DNA of 64,000 bases, taken from positions 140,770 to 204,769 of the forward strand of contig JACPVF010000017.1 of the NCBI GenBank assembly GCA_016191845.1, written 5' to 3'. Source of the DNA: Chloroflexota bacterium (GTDB taxonomy: Bacteria > Chloroflexota > Anaerolineae > Anaerolineales > Villigracilaceae). Positions 53,503 through 63,377 of the stretch are shown piece by piece. Position 1 is the stretch's first letter. Every line of letters starts with the position of its first letter. Position numbers and translations under genes: made by a program. Under the pieces are notes generated by a model. That model made no database searches, was not told the origin of the DNA, and worked only from the letters and a program-made list of their open reading frames with translations.

Positions 53503-54549
53503 ATGCGTCAAAAGCCTTCTCGAGCCACAATCAAGGAAGTTGCCTCTGCGGCGGGTGTCTCCACGCAGACGGTCTCGCGGGTCATTAACGGGAGGCCTGA
53601 TGTTTCCCCCGAGACCCGAAAACGGGTCCAGGAAGTCGTCGAGAGGCTTGGATATCAGCCCAGCGCTCTGGCGCGTAGTTTGATCCGACAGCGGAGCCAT
53701 ACCCTTGGCGTGGTCACGGCGGGGTTGAAATACATTGGTCCTTCTCGAATATTGAGTGGCATTACGATGGCAGCAGAAGAGGCGGGATATGCGTTACTCT
53801 TGAAAGAATTACCCCGATTTGAAGATAATCATATTGAACCCATATTCCAGGCATTGATTTCCCGTCATGTGGATGGGATCATCTGGGCTGTGCCAGAGAT
53901 CGGGGAGAACCGAAATTGGGTCCACCAACTTCCTGTGGACCTGGATATCCCCATCGTTTATCTGGCGATGAACCCCCAGGAGAACATCTCGGTGGTTTCC
54001 ATTGATAACTATCAGGGTGGACGCATGGCTGTCTCTCATCTGCTCGAGCAGGGATATCGTCACATTGGCCATATCTCTGGCCCCCTGGATTGGTGGGAGG
54101 CTCGACAGCGAATAGCAGCCTGGAAAGACACATTGAAGGAAACAGGATTTGAAGTCGAGGATCGTCATTGGGTGGAGGGGAATTGGTCCTCTTCGAGCGG
54201 GGCATCGGTGATCGAGAAGCTGCTTGAGCAGTATCCTGAAATGGATGCGATATTTGTCGCCAACGACCAGATGGCGCTTGGCGTCATGCAAGTTGCACAC
54301 CAAAAAGGATTGAGGATCCCTGAAGATATTGGCATCGTCGGTTTCGATAATATCGTTGAGTCCGCTTATTTCCTCCCCTCCCTTACCACAATTCAACAAG
54401 ACCAATATACAGTTTCCAAAGTTGCAGTCGAGGAAATCATCAAGATCATTGAAGCAGGCTGGGCTGGACTAGATCCCATTGCTCCCAGGTCCGTCATGTT
54501 GGAAACGACATTGATCGTTCGAAACAGCTCATTGCGTCCTACAACTTAA
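53503..54549 (+). CDS. LacI-family repressor of the pentose regulon
   Basis: 348 residues. The N-terminal HTH is TIKEVASAAGVSTQTVSRVI (~8-27), followed by the hinge helix and the periplasmic-binding-protein-like sugar-sensing domain (DGIIWAVPE, SIDNYQGG, FVANDQMALGVMQ and VVGFDNI-type motifs). It faces a large palindromic operator immediately upstream and precedes an ABC transporter, a kinase, AraD and AraA. It is therefore very probably the repressor of that operon and of itself, with arabinose or a related sugar as inducer; the sugar is inference. Confidence 0.9.
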   Translation: MRQKPSRATIKEVASAAGVSTQTVSRVINGRPDVSPETRKRVQEVVERLGYQPSALARSLIRQRSHTLGVVTAGLKYIGPSRILSGITMAAEEAGYALLLKELPRFEDNHIEPIFQALISRHVDGIIWAVPEIGENRNWVHQLPVDLDIPIVYLAMNPQENISVVSIDNYQGGRMAVSHLLEQGYRHIGHISGPLDWWEARQRIAAWKDTLKETGFEVEDRHWVEGNWSSSSGASVIEKLLEQYPEMDAIFVANDQMALGVMQVAHQKGLRIPEDIGIVGFDNIVESAYFLPSLTTIQQDQYTVSKVAVEEIIKIIEAGWAGLDPIAPRSVMLETTLIVRNSSLRPTT

Positions 54550-54596
54550 AAATGAAGGAGGTGGTTTTTATTGTGTAAGGCAATAAACAAAATAAA

Positions 54597-54640
54597 GGAA
54601 GTGTCTGCTTAGCGATTGGCGTCTCCAGGCAGGCACTTCC
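54597..54640. other. Inverted repeat upstream of the sugar-binding protein gene
   Basis: GGAAGTGTCTGC (54597-54608) and GCAGGCACTTCC (54629-54640) pair with one G-T over a 20-base loop, in the 198-base gap between the LacI gene and the transporter. It has no T-run. It could separate the LacI message from the transporter message by processing or attenuation. No copy of the LacI operator was seen in the gap. Confidence 0.5.
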
Positions 54641-54747
54641 AGGTTGGCGGGTGTACCCGTGGTATGTCATGGAAACACCTCGCATGACCATTATATCGCA
54701 CCTGTTTTCTGAAAGAAACAATACTAATCCTATAAAAGGAGAGAAGA

Positions 54748-55740
54748 ATGAAAAAGAATTTGCTCGTTCTGATCAGCGTTTTGATGGTCGCCTCCATGTT
54801 ACTGACCGCTTGCGGAGGCGGTGCCAAACCTGCCTCCGAGGGAGCCAGCTGCGCGCCCAACTGCACCTACAAGGACATGGTGCTGTGTTATCCCCAGCTC
54901 GGCGCAGAAAGCGACTGGCGTACTGCCAATACAGCTTCCATCAAGGAAACCGCTGAGAAGCTTGGCATCAAGCAATTGATCTTCTCCGATGCCCAGCAGA
55001 AACAGGAAAACCAGATCTCCGCTGTGCGCGCCTGCATCCAGCAGGGGGCCAGTGTGATCGCTCTGCCGCCTGTGGTGGAAGACGGTTGGGACGCGGTTCT
55101 GACCGAGGCCAAGAATGCCGGCATCCCCGTCATCATCGTCGATCGCAGTGTCAGTGCTGATGCTTCCCTGTATGCGGCTCACATCGGCTCCAACATGGAG
55201 TTGGAGGGCGAACGCGCGGCCGCCGAGTTCAACAAACTCCTGCCCAATGGCGGCGCCATCCTCGAACTGTCTGGCACCACTGGTTCTGGCGCAGCGGTGG
55301 GACGCGCGAACGGCCTGCGCGCCAAACTGAACGCCAACATCAAGATCATCGACTCGCAGACCGGCAACTTCACCCGTGCCGAGGCATTGCCTGTCATGCA
55401 GGCTTTCCTGCAGAAGTACAAACCCGGCGTGGACTTCCAGGGCATCTTCATCCACAATGACGACATGGGCATTGGCGCCATCGAGGCCTTGAAGGCTGCG
55501 GGTGTCAATCCCGGTGACCTGGTCATCGTGTCGGTGGACGGAACGCGCGGCGGCTTCCAGGCCATGGTCGATGGCTGGTTCCAGGCCGACGTCGAGTGCA
55601 ATCCCCTGCTCGGACCGCAGGTCTTCGAGATGGCCCTGAAGCTCATGAATGGTCAGACGATCGATCACGAAGTCCTGACCGACGAGACGGTCTACTACCC
55701 GGACAACGCCGCTGACCTGCTGCCGACCCGCAAGTACTAA
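54748..55740 (+). CDS. Sugar ABC transporter substrate-binding lipoprotein, YtfQ-like
   Basis: 330 residues. A lipoprotein signal ends in LLTAC-GGG (C22). The mature protein has the periplasmic binding fold of the sugar branch (Peripla_BP_4): YPQLGAESDWRTANTAS, PPVVEDGWDAVLTEAKNAGIPVI, FTRAEALPVMQAFL and HNDDMGIGAIEALKAAG, ending ...DETVYYPDNAAD. This is very close in layout to YtfQ of the galactofuranose importer. Its neighbours make arabinose utilisation likely, so arabinofuranose or arabinose is the favoured ligand; galactofuranose is possible. AAAGGAGAG precedes ATG. Confidence 0.9.
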   Translation: MKKNLLVLISVLMVASMLLTACGGGAKPASEGASCAPNCTYKDMVLCYPQLGAESDWRTANTASIKETAEKLGIKQLIFSDAQQKQENQISAVRACIQQGASVIALPPVVEDGWDAVLTEAKNAGIPVIIVDRSVSADASLYAAHIGSNMELEGERAAAEFNKLLPNGGAILELSGTTGSGAAVGRANGLRAKLNANIKIIDSQTGNFTRAEALPVMQAFLQKYKPGVDFQGIFIHNDDMGIGAIEALKAAGVNPGDLVIVSVDGTRGGFQAMVDGWFQADVECNPLLGPQVFEMALKLMNGQTIDHEVLTDETVYYPDNAADLLPTRKY

Positions 55741-55778
55741 TCTGATCGACTCGGACTCGGTAAAAAACTAAGCTGATA

Positions 55779-55819
55779 GAGATAGAGAAGCGGCACAAAA
55801 CATGTCGCTTCTCTATCTC
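55779..55819 (+). other. Strong intercistronic stem after the binding-protein gene
   Basis: GAGATAGAGAAGCG (55779-55792) pairs perfectly with CGCTTCTCTATCTC (55806-55819), with a T-run at 55830 slightly too far away for a classical terminator. Such stems after binding-protein genes stabilise the upstream mRNA or reduce read-through into the ATPase and permease genes. Confidence 0.7.
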
Positions 55820-55879
55820 CTGACAATGATTTTTTCATCGCTGAAGTACCTTTGGAAGAATAACGAATAGGTTGTAGCT

Positions 55880-57394
55880 ATGGCAGAGGCTCAAGATATT
55901 ATCAGGATGCAGGGAATAGCCAAGTCCTTCCCGGGCGTGATTGCCCTCGAAGCCGTGGATTTCTCGTTGCGAAAGGGAGAGATCCACGCATTGATGGGCG
56001 AGAACGGGGCTGGGAAATCCACGTTGATCAAGGTCTTGACGGGTGTCGAGCAGCCTGACAGAGGTACGATCGAGTTGGATGGGAAACCGATTCAGGTGCG
56101 CTCTCCTCAACACTCCCAGGAGCTTGGCATCAGCACGGTCTACCAGGAAGTCAATCTTTGCACCAATATCTCCGTCGCTGAAAACATCATGCTGGGACAC
56201 GAGCCTCATCGTTTTGGCAGCATCGACTGGCGGAAGATGAACGAACTGGCCAGCAAAGCAATCAACCGTTTGAGCATCGATGTGGATGTCACACAGCCGT
56301 TGGGAAATTATTCGGTTGCGATCCAGCAAATGGTGGCGATTACCCGCGCCCTGGAGGTTTTGTCCGCCAAGGTGTTGATCCTGGATGAACCCACTTCCAG
56401 CCTGGATATTCACGAAACGGACCTCCTTTTTGCAGTAATGCGCAATCTAAAGAAGGAGGGGATCGGCATTATTTTCATCACCCATTTTTTGGATCAGGTC
56501 TATCAAATCGCAGACCGGATCACCGTCCTTCGCAATGGAAAGTTGGTGGGGACATTTGAAGCGGCTTCTCTCCCGCGGGTTGAGTTGGTTGCCAAGATGT
56601 TGGGGCGCAGCCTGACTGAACTGAATGCGATGTCCAAGACCAGGTCTCAAGAGGAAGAAAACAAAGAGAAACAAACCCTGATGGAGGCGAAAGGCCTGGG
56701 ATTGACGGGGTCGCTGGATCCCGTCGACCTGGAGTTGAACTCCAATGAAATCCTTGGGTTGGCCGGTTTACTGGGTTCGGGTCGCACAGAGGTGGCGAAC
56801 TTGATTTTTGGTGTAGATGCCCCGGATAAAGGTTCCCTGACCGTGTGCGGAGAGAAAGCAGAGCGCTTTTCACCGCTTGAGTCGTTGAAACGTGGGGTGG
56901 CTTTGTGCCCTGAGAATCGAAAGGCGGAAGGCATCGTAGGGGATCTGACGATCCGCGAGAATATTATTCTGGCCTTACAGGCCCGATGTGGATGGTTCAA
57001 ATTCCTGTCCCGCCAGGAACAGGATCAGATCGCTGACAAATATATTAAGTTGTTGGGGATTGTCACCCCTTCGCCCGATCAGCTGGTCAAGAATTTGAGC
57101 GGAGGCAACCAACAGAAGGTGATTCTGGCCCGGTGGCTGGCGACCGATCCCAAGGTCCTGATTTTGGATGAACCCACCCGGGGGATCGACGTGGGGGCGA
57201 AGACGGAAATCCAAAAATTAGTAATGAAACTGGCAGAGGAAGGAAAATCGTGTGTTTTCATTTCCTCTGAGTTGGAGGAAGTGTTGCGCATCAGCCATCG
57301 CGTGGTGGTCATGCGTGACCGCAAGAAAGCCGCTGAGTATGCGGGTGATGTGGACGATCAGACCCTTATTCATACCATGGCAGGGGAATTATGA
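55880..57394 (+). CDS. Sugar ABC transporter ATP-binding protein, YtfR-like
   Basis: 504 residues with two fused ATPase domains. The first has Walker A GENGAGKSTL (~39-48) and Walker B VLILDEPTSSLD. The second has the degenerate A loop GLLGSGRTEV (typical of this family), LSGGNQQK and VLILDEPTRGIDVG. Two fused domains identify the RbsA/MglA/AraG/YtfR type of importer ATPases that work with one or two permeases. Catalytic residues are intact in the first half. It begins after the intercistronic stem. The gene is followed by two permeases with overlapping starts. Confidence 0.93.
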   Translation: MAEAQDIIRMQGIAKSFPGVIALEAVDFSLRKGEIHALMGENGAGKSTLIKVLTGVEQPDRGTIELDGKPIQVRSPQHSQELGISTVYQEVNLCTNISVAENIMLGHEPHRFGSIDWRKMNELASKAINRLSIDVDVTQPLGNYSVAIQQMVAITRALEVLSAKVLILDEPTSSLDIHETDLLFAVMRNLKKEGIGIIFITHFLDQVYQIADRITVLRNGKLVGTFEAASLPRVELVAKMLGRSLTELNAMSKTRSQEEENKEKQTLMEAKGLGLTGSLDPVDLELNSNEILGLAGLLGSGRTEVANLIFGVDAPDKGSLTVCGEKAERFSPLESLKRGVALCPENRKAEGIVGDLTIRENIILALQARCGWFKFLSRQEQDQIADKYIKLLGIVTPSPDQLVKNLSGGNQQKVILARWLATDPKVLILDEPTRGIDVGAKTEIQKLVMKLAEEGKSCVFISSELEEVLRISHRVVVMRDRKKAAEYAGDVDDQTLIHTMAGEL

Positions 57395-58482
57395 GGAACA
57401 TCTCTATGTGGAAACGAATCCGTGAAAGTCGTTTGCTTTGGCCGTTCGTTGCCTGGATCATCATTCTAGCCTTCGATGCCATCGTCGAGCCGGGTTTCTT
57501 TAGGCTTGGCATCATCGAGGATCCTGTATACGGCAAGCATCTCTACGGCAATCTGGTTGACATCTTCAACAATGGGGCGCCACTCATGCTGGTGGCGATT
57601 GGGATGACGTTGGTGATTGCCACGGGCGGTGTGGACCTGTCCGTGGGCGCTGTGATTGCCATCTCGGCTGCGATGGGCGCGGTGTTGATTAACCCCGCCC
57701 TGGGCAATCAGTTGATTACGAACGATATCTTGACCAAGAATGCGACCAACACTCCGCTGCCGCTCATTATTTTGGCGGACCTGGCGGCTGGCACGCTCTG
57801 CGGCCTCTGGAACGGAATCCTGGTCTCCAGGGCGAAGATCCAGCCGATGGTTGCCACGTTGATCCTGATGGTTGCGGGTCGTGGGATTGCCCAGTTGATC
57901 ACGAACGGGCAGATCATGACGATCTATTACACCCCCTACTTCTGGTTTGGGAACGGCTATATTCTGGGGCTGCCAGTTTCCATTTATATCGTGGCGGTGG
58001 TGTTTCTTCTGGCCTGGCTGTTGGTGCGCAAGACTGCCATCGGCCTGTTTGTCGAGTCGGTGGGAATCAACGCCAAGTCAACATACTATAGTGGCATTAA
58101 CGAACAGAACGTCAAATTGCTGGCCTACACCTTCTGTGGATTTTGTGGCGCGATCGCGGGCCTGATCCTCAGTTCCTATGTCCATAGCGCGGATGGAAAT
58201 AATAACGGCCTGAACTACGAATTGGATGCCATCTTGGCGGTGGTCATGGGTGGAACCTTGATGTCAGGCGGACGTTTCTCCATGTTCGCGAGCGTGATCG
58301 GGGCGGTGGTTATTTGGACTTTCACAGTCACGGTCTACAGCCTGGGCGTTCCGGCGAACGCCCTGTTGGCCGCCAAAGCGGTGTTGGTCATGGTCGTAAT
58401 CTTGCTCTATTCCGATTACACCCGACGTTTCATGAATCGATTGTTTGAGCGTAGAGGCACTCAGCATGGTACAGCAGATTAA
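57391..58482 (+). CDS. Sugar ABC transporter permease, YtfT-like
   Basis: 363 residues with 8-10 hydrophobic segments of the BPD_transp_2 family. The signature GMTLVIATGGVDLSVGAVIAISAAM (~71-96) and LDAILAVVMGGTLMSGGRF near ~279 are typical of ribose/galactofuranose-type permeases. ATGA overlap with the ATPase gene makes it co-translated. It is the first of two non-identical permeases, the arrangement of ytfT-yjfF. Confidence 0.9.
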   Translation: MRNISMWKRIRESRLLWPFVAWIIILAFDAIVEPGFFRLGIIEDPVYGKHLYGNLVDIFNNGAPLMLVAIGMTLVIATGGVDLSVGAVIAISAAMGAVLINPALGNQLITNDILTKNATNTPLPLIILADLAAGTLCGLWNGILVSRAKIQPMVATLILMVAGRGIAQLITNGQIMTIYYTPYFWFGNGYILGLPVSIYIVAVVFLLAWLLVRKTAIGLFVESVGINAKSTYYSGINEQNVKLLAYTFCGFCGAIAGLILSSYVHSADGNNNGLNYELDAILAVVMGGTLMSGGRFSMFASVIGAVVIWTFTVTVYSLGVPANALLAAKAVLVMVVILLYSDYTRRFMNRLFERRGTQHGTAD

Positions 58483-59455
58483 GCCCTTCTTTTTGCGATA
58501 TGGTCCATTGCTGACCACGATCGCTATATTTATCCTGGCGTACATCACAGGGGGGCAGATGTATCCAGCCATGCAAAAGCCGCAGGTGTTCTTTAACCTG
58601 TTCATCAATGACGGCAGTCTGCTCCTTGTCTCGATCGGGATGACCCTGGTGATCCTCACTGGCGGGATTGACCTATCGGTGGGTGGGGTGTTGGCACTGA
58701 CCTCAACCGCTTCCGCTGCGCTGCTTCGGATGGGTGTGAGCCCATATATCGTGATTCCATTGATGATCTGTGTGGGTGTCGGATTTGGGTCGATGCTGGG
58801 TTGGATCATTCAATATCTGAAAGTCCAGCCTTTTATTGCAACGTTGATGGGCCTTTTCTTTGCGCGCGGCATGGCGTACATCATCAGCCTGACGTCGGTG
58901 ACCATTACCAACGATGTGTACAAAACCCTGGCCCTGACCCCAATCTATATTCCGTTCATTCCCAGGGCATATGTTTATCCAACGACCCTGGTCGCTCCCG
59001 TTATCCTGTTGGTGGCAATCTACCTTAGCTTTTTCACACGCTTTGGGCGGACCATCTATGCGATGGGGAACAACGAACAGTCGGCGCTCTTGATGGGGTT
59101 GTCGGTGGCGCGCACGAAGGTCGCTGTCTACGCTTTTAGCGGATTTTGTTCTGCATTGGCAGGGATTGTCTTCAGTATGTCATTGCTGGCAGGCTATGGA
59201 CAATTTGCTACAGGCATGGAACTCGACGCCATTGCTTCCGTGGTGATGGGTGGCACGTCCTTGAGCGGCGGTGTTGGCAATGTCATTGGAACGTTGTTCG
59301 GTGTTCTGATCCATGGCACGATCGTCTCCATCCTGCAATTCAACGGCACTTTGAGCTCGTGGTGGACTCGTATCGGTGTGGGTGCTCTGACATTGATCTT
59401 CATCGGTGTGCAAAGTCTTTTTTACCTGAAGAAAAAACCATCCCAGGGGCAATGA
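58466..59455 (+). CDS. Sugar ABC transporter permease, YjfF-like
   Basis: 329 residues from ATG 58466, which overlaps the previous permease by 17 bases. The same BPD_transp_2 family: [23 protein letters not shown] (~63-85) and [19 protein letters not shown]. It pairs with the preceding permease to form the membrane channel of the importer. Two different permeases with a YtfQ-like binding protein suggest a furanose-specific importer. A longer start at 58445 has no ribosome site. Confidence 0.9.
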   Translation: MVQQIKPFFLRYGPLLTTIAIFILAYITGGQMYPAMQKPQVFFNLFINDGSLLLVSIGMTLVILTGGIDLSVGGVLALTSTASAALLRMGVSPYIVIPLMICVGVGFGSMLGWIIQYLKVQPFIATLMGLFFARGMAYIISLTSVTITNDVYKTLALTPIYIPFIPRAYVYPTTLVAPVILLVAIYLSFFTRFGRTIYAMGNNEQSALLMGLSVARTKVAVYAFSGFCSALAGIVFSMSLLAGYGQFATGMELDAIASVVMGGTSLSGGVGNVIGTLFGVLIHGTIVSILQFNGTLSSWWTRIGVGALTLIFIGVQSLFYLKKKPSQGQ

Positions 59456-59456
59456 C

Positions 59457-61061
59457 ATGGCTGCTCAAATGGACATCCCGAAGGCTATTGAAGCAGGAGA
59501 AACTGTTCTTGGCATCGAACTTGGTTCGACGCGCATCAAGGCCATCTTGATCGATCAGAATCATCGTCCCATTGCTTCGGGAAGTCATGAATGGGAAAAC
59601 CGATACGAAAACGGCATCTGGACCTACAGCCTCGAAGACGTCTGGGCGGGCTTGCAGGATAGTTATCGCAAACTAAGCGATGAGGTTTTGAAAAAGTACA
59701 ATATTCCGCTCCGAAATGTCGGTGCCATCGGCTTCAGTGCCATGATGCATGGCTATCTGGCCTTCGATAAGGACGGGAATCTCCTCGTCCCATTTCGCAC
59801 CTGGCGGAATACCATCACTGGCAGGGCGGCCGAGAATCTCACCGACCTGTTTCAATTCAACATCCCCCAGCGTTGGAGCATTGCACACCTTTATCAGGCG
59901 ATCTTGAACAAGGAACCTCACGTCAGGGATATCAGCCACCTGACCACGCTGGCAGGTTATGTCCATTGGAAGTTGACGGGGCAGCGGGTGTTGGGAGTAG
60001 GGGAGGCTTCTGGCATGTTCCCGATCGACAGCACGACCAACGATTACGACGAGCGCATGGTCGGGCTGTTCAATGAGCGGATCAAAGCTGACAATATTCC
60101 ATGGACGTTGCGGGAGATTCTGCCTAAAGTGTTGGTCGCAGGCGACGCTGCGGGTGTACTGACCGCAGAGGGGGCAGGACTGCTCGACCCCACCGGCCAA
60201 CTCAAAGCGGGAGTCCCATTCTGCCCGCCTGAGGGGGATGCAGGCACGGGAATGGTGGCCACCAACAGCGTCGCAGAGCGGACTGGTAACGTGTCGGCTG
60301 GCACATCCGTTTTTGCGATGATCGTCTTGGAAAAGGCCCTGTCGAAGGTGTATTCCGAGATCGACATGGTGACGACACCCACAGGCAAGCCTGTCGCAAT
60401 GGTGCACAGCAACAACTGTACATCTGATCTCAACGCCTGGGTTGAACTCTTCCATGAATTTACGCAGGCACTTGGCTTGGAAGTCGATCAATCCAGTCTA
60501 TTCGAAATGTTATACCAAAAGGGACTTGCTGGGGATGCAGATGGGGGCGGGTTGTTGGCGTATAACTATTTATCGGGTGAGCACATTACGCGTCTGGAGG
60601 CGGGGCGCCCATTGTTCGTTCGCACCCCCGAGAGCCATTTCACATTGTCGAATTTCATGCGAACACACTTGTTCTCGGCGCTTGGAGCCTTGAAGATCGG
60701 GTTGGATATTCTCTTTGAACAGGAGCAGGTAAAGATCGACCAGATTTTGGGCCACGGCGGTTTCTTCAAAACAAGGGAAGTGGGACAAAGGATCATGGCG
60801 GGAGCGTTGAATGTCCCGGTCTCTGTGATGGAGACAGCGGGCGAGGGTGGTGCATGGGGAATTGCGCTGCTGGTTTCTTACATGCTTCATAAGTCGACGG
60901 ATGAGCCGTTGGAAACTTATCTTTCTGCCAAGGTTTTTTCTGGGGAAGATGGCAGGACGATTCATCCTGACCAGAGGGACGTGGATGGCTTTGCAGATTT
61001 CATGGAGCGATATAAAAATGGCCTGATTATCGAGCGGGCTGCAGTAGATGGGTTGAAGTAA
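59457..61061 (+). CDS. FGGY-family sugar kinase, probable ribulokinase role
   Basis: 534 residues. [15 protein letters not shown] (~19-33) is the phosphate-binding loop of the FGGY fold and [20 protein letters not shown] (~425-444) the late signature with catalytic-type residues. The N-terminal part resembles xylulokinase-like proteins more than the canonical AraB, which it may replace. Between the importer and araD-araA it should phosphorylate L-ribulose, giving L-ribulose 5-phosphate for AraD; that is inference from gene order. It starts one base after the stop of the permease gene. Confidence 0.87.
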   Translation: MAAQMDIPKAIEAGETVLGIELGSTRIKAILIDQNHRPIASGSHEWENRYENGIWTYSLEDVWAGLQDSYRKLSDEVLKKYNIPLRNVGAIGFSAMMHGYLAFDKDGNLLVPFRTWRNTITGRAAENLTDLFQFNIPQRWSIAHLYQAILNKEPHVRDISHLTTLAGYVHWKLTGQRVLGVGEASGMFPIDSTTNDYDERMVGLFNERIKADNIPWTLREILPKVLVAGDAAGVLTAEGAGLLDPTGQLKAGVPFCPPEGDAGTGMVATNSVAERTGNVSAGTSVFAMIVLEKALSKVYSEIDMVTTPTGKPVAMVHSNNCTSDLNAWVELFHEFTQALGLEVDQSSLFEMLYQKGLAGDADGGGLLAYNYLSGEHITRLEAGRPLFVRTPESHFTLSNFMRTHLFSALGALKIGLDILFEQEQVKIDQILGHGGFFKTREVGQRIMAGALNVPVSVMETAGEGGAWGIALLVSYMLHKSTDEPLETYLSAKVFSGEDGRTIHPDQRDVDGFADFMERYKNGLIIERAAVDGLK

Positions 61062-61092
61062 TACGCTGTGATAGTGAAACAAGGATTTGAGT

Positions 61093-61734
61093 ATGCTTGA
61101 GAAGCTTAAAGAAGAACTGGTCGAGTTACACCTTGAATTGCCGAAAAATAATCTTGTTGTGTGGACGGGCGGTAACGTCAGCGCGCGGGACCCCGAGACG
61201 GGGTTGGTTGCGATCAAGGCGAGCGGAATCCGCTATGAGGAGATGCGTCCACAGCATATGGTGGTGATGGATGTCGATGGAAAGATTGTCGAAGGAGATT
61301 ACAAACCATCGTCGGATGTCTATAGCCACTTGTACATCTACAGGCATCGTCCCGATGTGGGCGGCGTAGTGCATACCCATTCGACATATGCAACGGCATT
61401 TGCGGCTGTGAACAAGCCGATTCCCGTTGTCCTGACAGCAATTGCAGATGAGTTTGGCGGTCCCATCCCCTGTGGCGGTTTTGCACTCATTGGCGACGAT
61501 GCCATCGGGAAGGTGGTGGTGGAGAGCATCGGAAAATCCCCTGCGGTATTGCTCAAGAATCATGGTGTATTCACAATTGGCAAGAATGCGAAGGCCGCCG
61601 TCAAAGCGGCGGTGATGACCGAAGATAATGCCAGGACCGTCTGGCTTGCAATGCAGATCGGCGAACCGGATGTCATTCCGCAGGAAATGGTCGATCAGTT
61701 GCATTATCGTTATATGAATGTGTACGGACAATAA
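61093..61734 (+). CDS. araD: L-ribulose-5-phosphate 4-epimerase
   Basis: 213 residues from ATG 61093, with AAGGA upstream. It converts L-ribulose 5-phosphate to D-xylulose 5-phosphate. Class II aldolase/epimerase motifs: TGGNVSARDPETG (~25-37), KASGIRYEE, the zinc histidines in VVHTHSTYATAFA and the third His in LLKNHGVFTIG. DQLHYRYMNVYGQ ends the protein as in AraD. Length is slightly shorter than the E. coli enzyme (231). It lies between the kinase and araA. Confidence 0.93.
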   Translation: MLEKLKEELVELHLELPKNNLVVWTGGNVSARDPETGLVAIKASGIRYEEMRPQHMVVMDVDGKIVEGDYKPSSDVYSHLYIYRHRPDVGGVVHTHSTYATAFAAVNKPIPVVLTAIADEFGGPIPCGGFALIGDDAIGKVVVESIGKSPAVLLKNHGVFTIGKNAKAAVKAAVMTEDNARTVWLAMQIGEPDVIPQEMVDQLHYRYMNVYGQ

Positions 61735-61786
61735 ACGCATGTAGGCGGGTTCTTTCGCCTTGCAATGCAGAACAAGGAGAAACGAA

Positions 61787-63292
61787 ATGATTGATCTCAA
61801 ACAATATGAAATATGGTTTGTGACAGGGAGCCAGCATTTATATGGCCCCAAAACATTGGAGAGCGTTGCAGCGCATTCGCGCGAGATTGCGGCGGCGTTG
61901 AACGTTTCAACCGAAATTCCCGCGCAGGTGATCTTCAAGCCTGTATTGACCACACCCGAGGACATCCGCCAGTTGTGTCTGGAAGCCAATTCTGCGCCGA
62001 ATTGTGCGGGCCTTATCACCTGGATGCATACCTTCTCGCCAGCCAAGATGTGGATCTCGGGGCTGAATCTGCTCAAGAAACCCTTCCTGCATTTGCACAC
62101 GCAATACAACCGTGAGATCCCCTGGTCGAAGATCGACATGGATTTCATGAACCTGAACCAGTCGGCGCACGGTGACCGCGAGTTCGGGTTCATCGGCAGT
62201 CGTATGCGGCTGAGCCGCAAGGTGGTGGTTGGTCATTGGCAGGACGATGATATTCAGAAGAGGATCGGTGTCTGGGTCCGCGCTGCCTGCGCGTGGGCGG
62301 ACTGGCAGGGTGCCAGGATCGCCCGCTTCGGCGACAACATGCGCGATGTCGCCGTGACGGAAGGGGATAAGGTCGAAGCGCAGATTCGGTTTGGATACGA
62401 TGTGTATGGATACGGGGTGGGGGACCTGGTCAAGGCGGTGAACGATGCCTCTGATGCTGACGTCAAAAAGATGGTACAGGCCTATTTCGACGAGTATGAT
62501 GTCGTCCCTGTGCTTCAGCCGAATGGCGAGAAATATTCTTCATTGGTCGAAGGCGCGCGCATCGAAGTTGGTATGCGCAATTTTCTGAGCGCAGGCAATT
62601 TCAAAGCCTTCACTACAACTTTTGAAGACTTGCATGGGTTGGCCCAATTGCCTGGACTGGCCGTGCAACGTCTCATGCGCGATGGATATGGTTTTGGTGC
62701 AGAAGGCGACTGGAAGACATCCGCCCTTGTGCGGGCGATGAAGGTGATGAGCGCGGGCCTCAAGGGCGGCGTCTCCTTTATGGAAGACTATACCTACCAT
62801 CTCAGCGCTTCAGGGGATAAGGTGCTGGGTGCTCACATGCTCGAGATCTGTGAATCCATTGCGGCCAACAAACCCAAGCTGGATATCCTCCCTCTCTCGA
62901 TTGGTGGCAAAGCGGATCCCTTGCGCCTGATCTTCGACGCCAACCTGGGTCCTGCCATCGGTGTCTCCATCATGGATATGGGCCAACGCTTCCGCATCGT
63001 GGCCAACGTTGTGGACGTAGTCCCGACCGACGAGCCGTTGCCCAATCTGCCTGTGGCGCGCGCTTTGTGGCTGCCACGCCCGAATCTAAAGACCGCCGCT
63101 GCAGCATGGATCTACGCAGGCGGGGCGCATCATACCAGTTTCAGTTATGCACTCACGGCAGAGCATTTGTACGACTTCGCTGAAATGGCGGGTGTTGAAT
63201 TCCTGCTCATCGACGAGAACACCAAGGTAAATGAGTTCAAGGACAAACTTCGTTGGAACGATCTGTACTATCATTTGGATAAAGCCTTCTAG
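61787..63292 (+). CDS. araA: L-arabinose isomerase
   Basis: 501 residues from ATG 61787, with AAGGAGAAACGAA upstream. It converts L-arabinose to L-ribulose. The start [18 protein letters not shown] is diagnostic, and [16 protein letters not shown] carries conserved metal-site residues. A middle [17 protein letters not shown] and the end [24 protein letters not shown] contain further conserved Glu and His residues. Length fits the family. It is the last gene of the operon and is followed by a strong terminator. Confidence 0.97.
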   Translation: MIDLKQYEIWFVTGSQHLYGPKTLESVAAHSREIAAALNVSTEIPAQVIFKPVLTTPEDIRQLCLEANSAPNCAGLITWMHTFSPAKMWISGLNLLKKPFLHLHTQYNREIPWSKIDMDFMNLNQSAHGDREFGFIGSRMRLSRKVVVGHWQDDDIQKRIGVWVRAACAWADWQGARIARFGDNMRDVAVTEGDKVEAQIRFGYDVYGYGVGDLVKAVNDASDADVKKMVQAYFDEYDVVPVLQPNGEKYSSLVEGARIEVGMRNFLSAGNFKAFTTTFEDLHGLAQLPGLAVQRLMRDGYGFGAEGDWKTSALVRAMKVMSAGLKGGVSFMEDYTYHLSASGDKVLGAHMLEICESIAANKPKLDILPLSIGGKADPLRLIFDANLGPAIGVSIMDMGQRFRIVANVVDVVPTDEPLPNLPVARALWLPRPNLKTAAAAWIYAGGAHHTSFSYALTAEHLYDFAEMAGVEFLLIDENTKVNEFKDKLRWNDLYYHLDKAF

Positions 63293-63297
63293 GTTTG

Positions 63298-63331
63298 AAG
63301 CGCCTCTTGAAAACCAAGAGGCGCTTTTCTA
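63298..63331 (+). terminator. Terminator of the pentose operon
   Basis: AAGCGCCTCTTG (63298-63309), loop AAAAC, CAAGAGGCGCTT (63315-63326), then TTCT. Confidence 0.92.
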
Positions 63332-63365
63332 TTAAGCTGTGGGCATTTCACGCGTGAGGGAATAG

Positions 63366-63371
63366 TAAAAT
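63366..63371 (+). promoter_or_regulatory. -10 hexamer of tag
   Basis: TAAAAT ends 6 bases before the ATG at 63378. AGGAAG lies between, so a very short leader or a leaderless mRNA is likely. A convincing -35 was not found. Confidence 0.5.
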
Positions 63372-63377
63372 AGGAAG

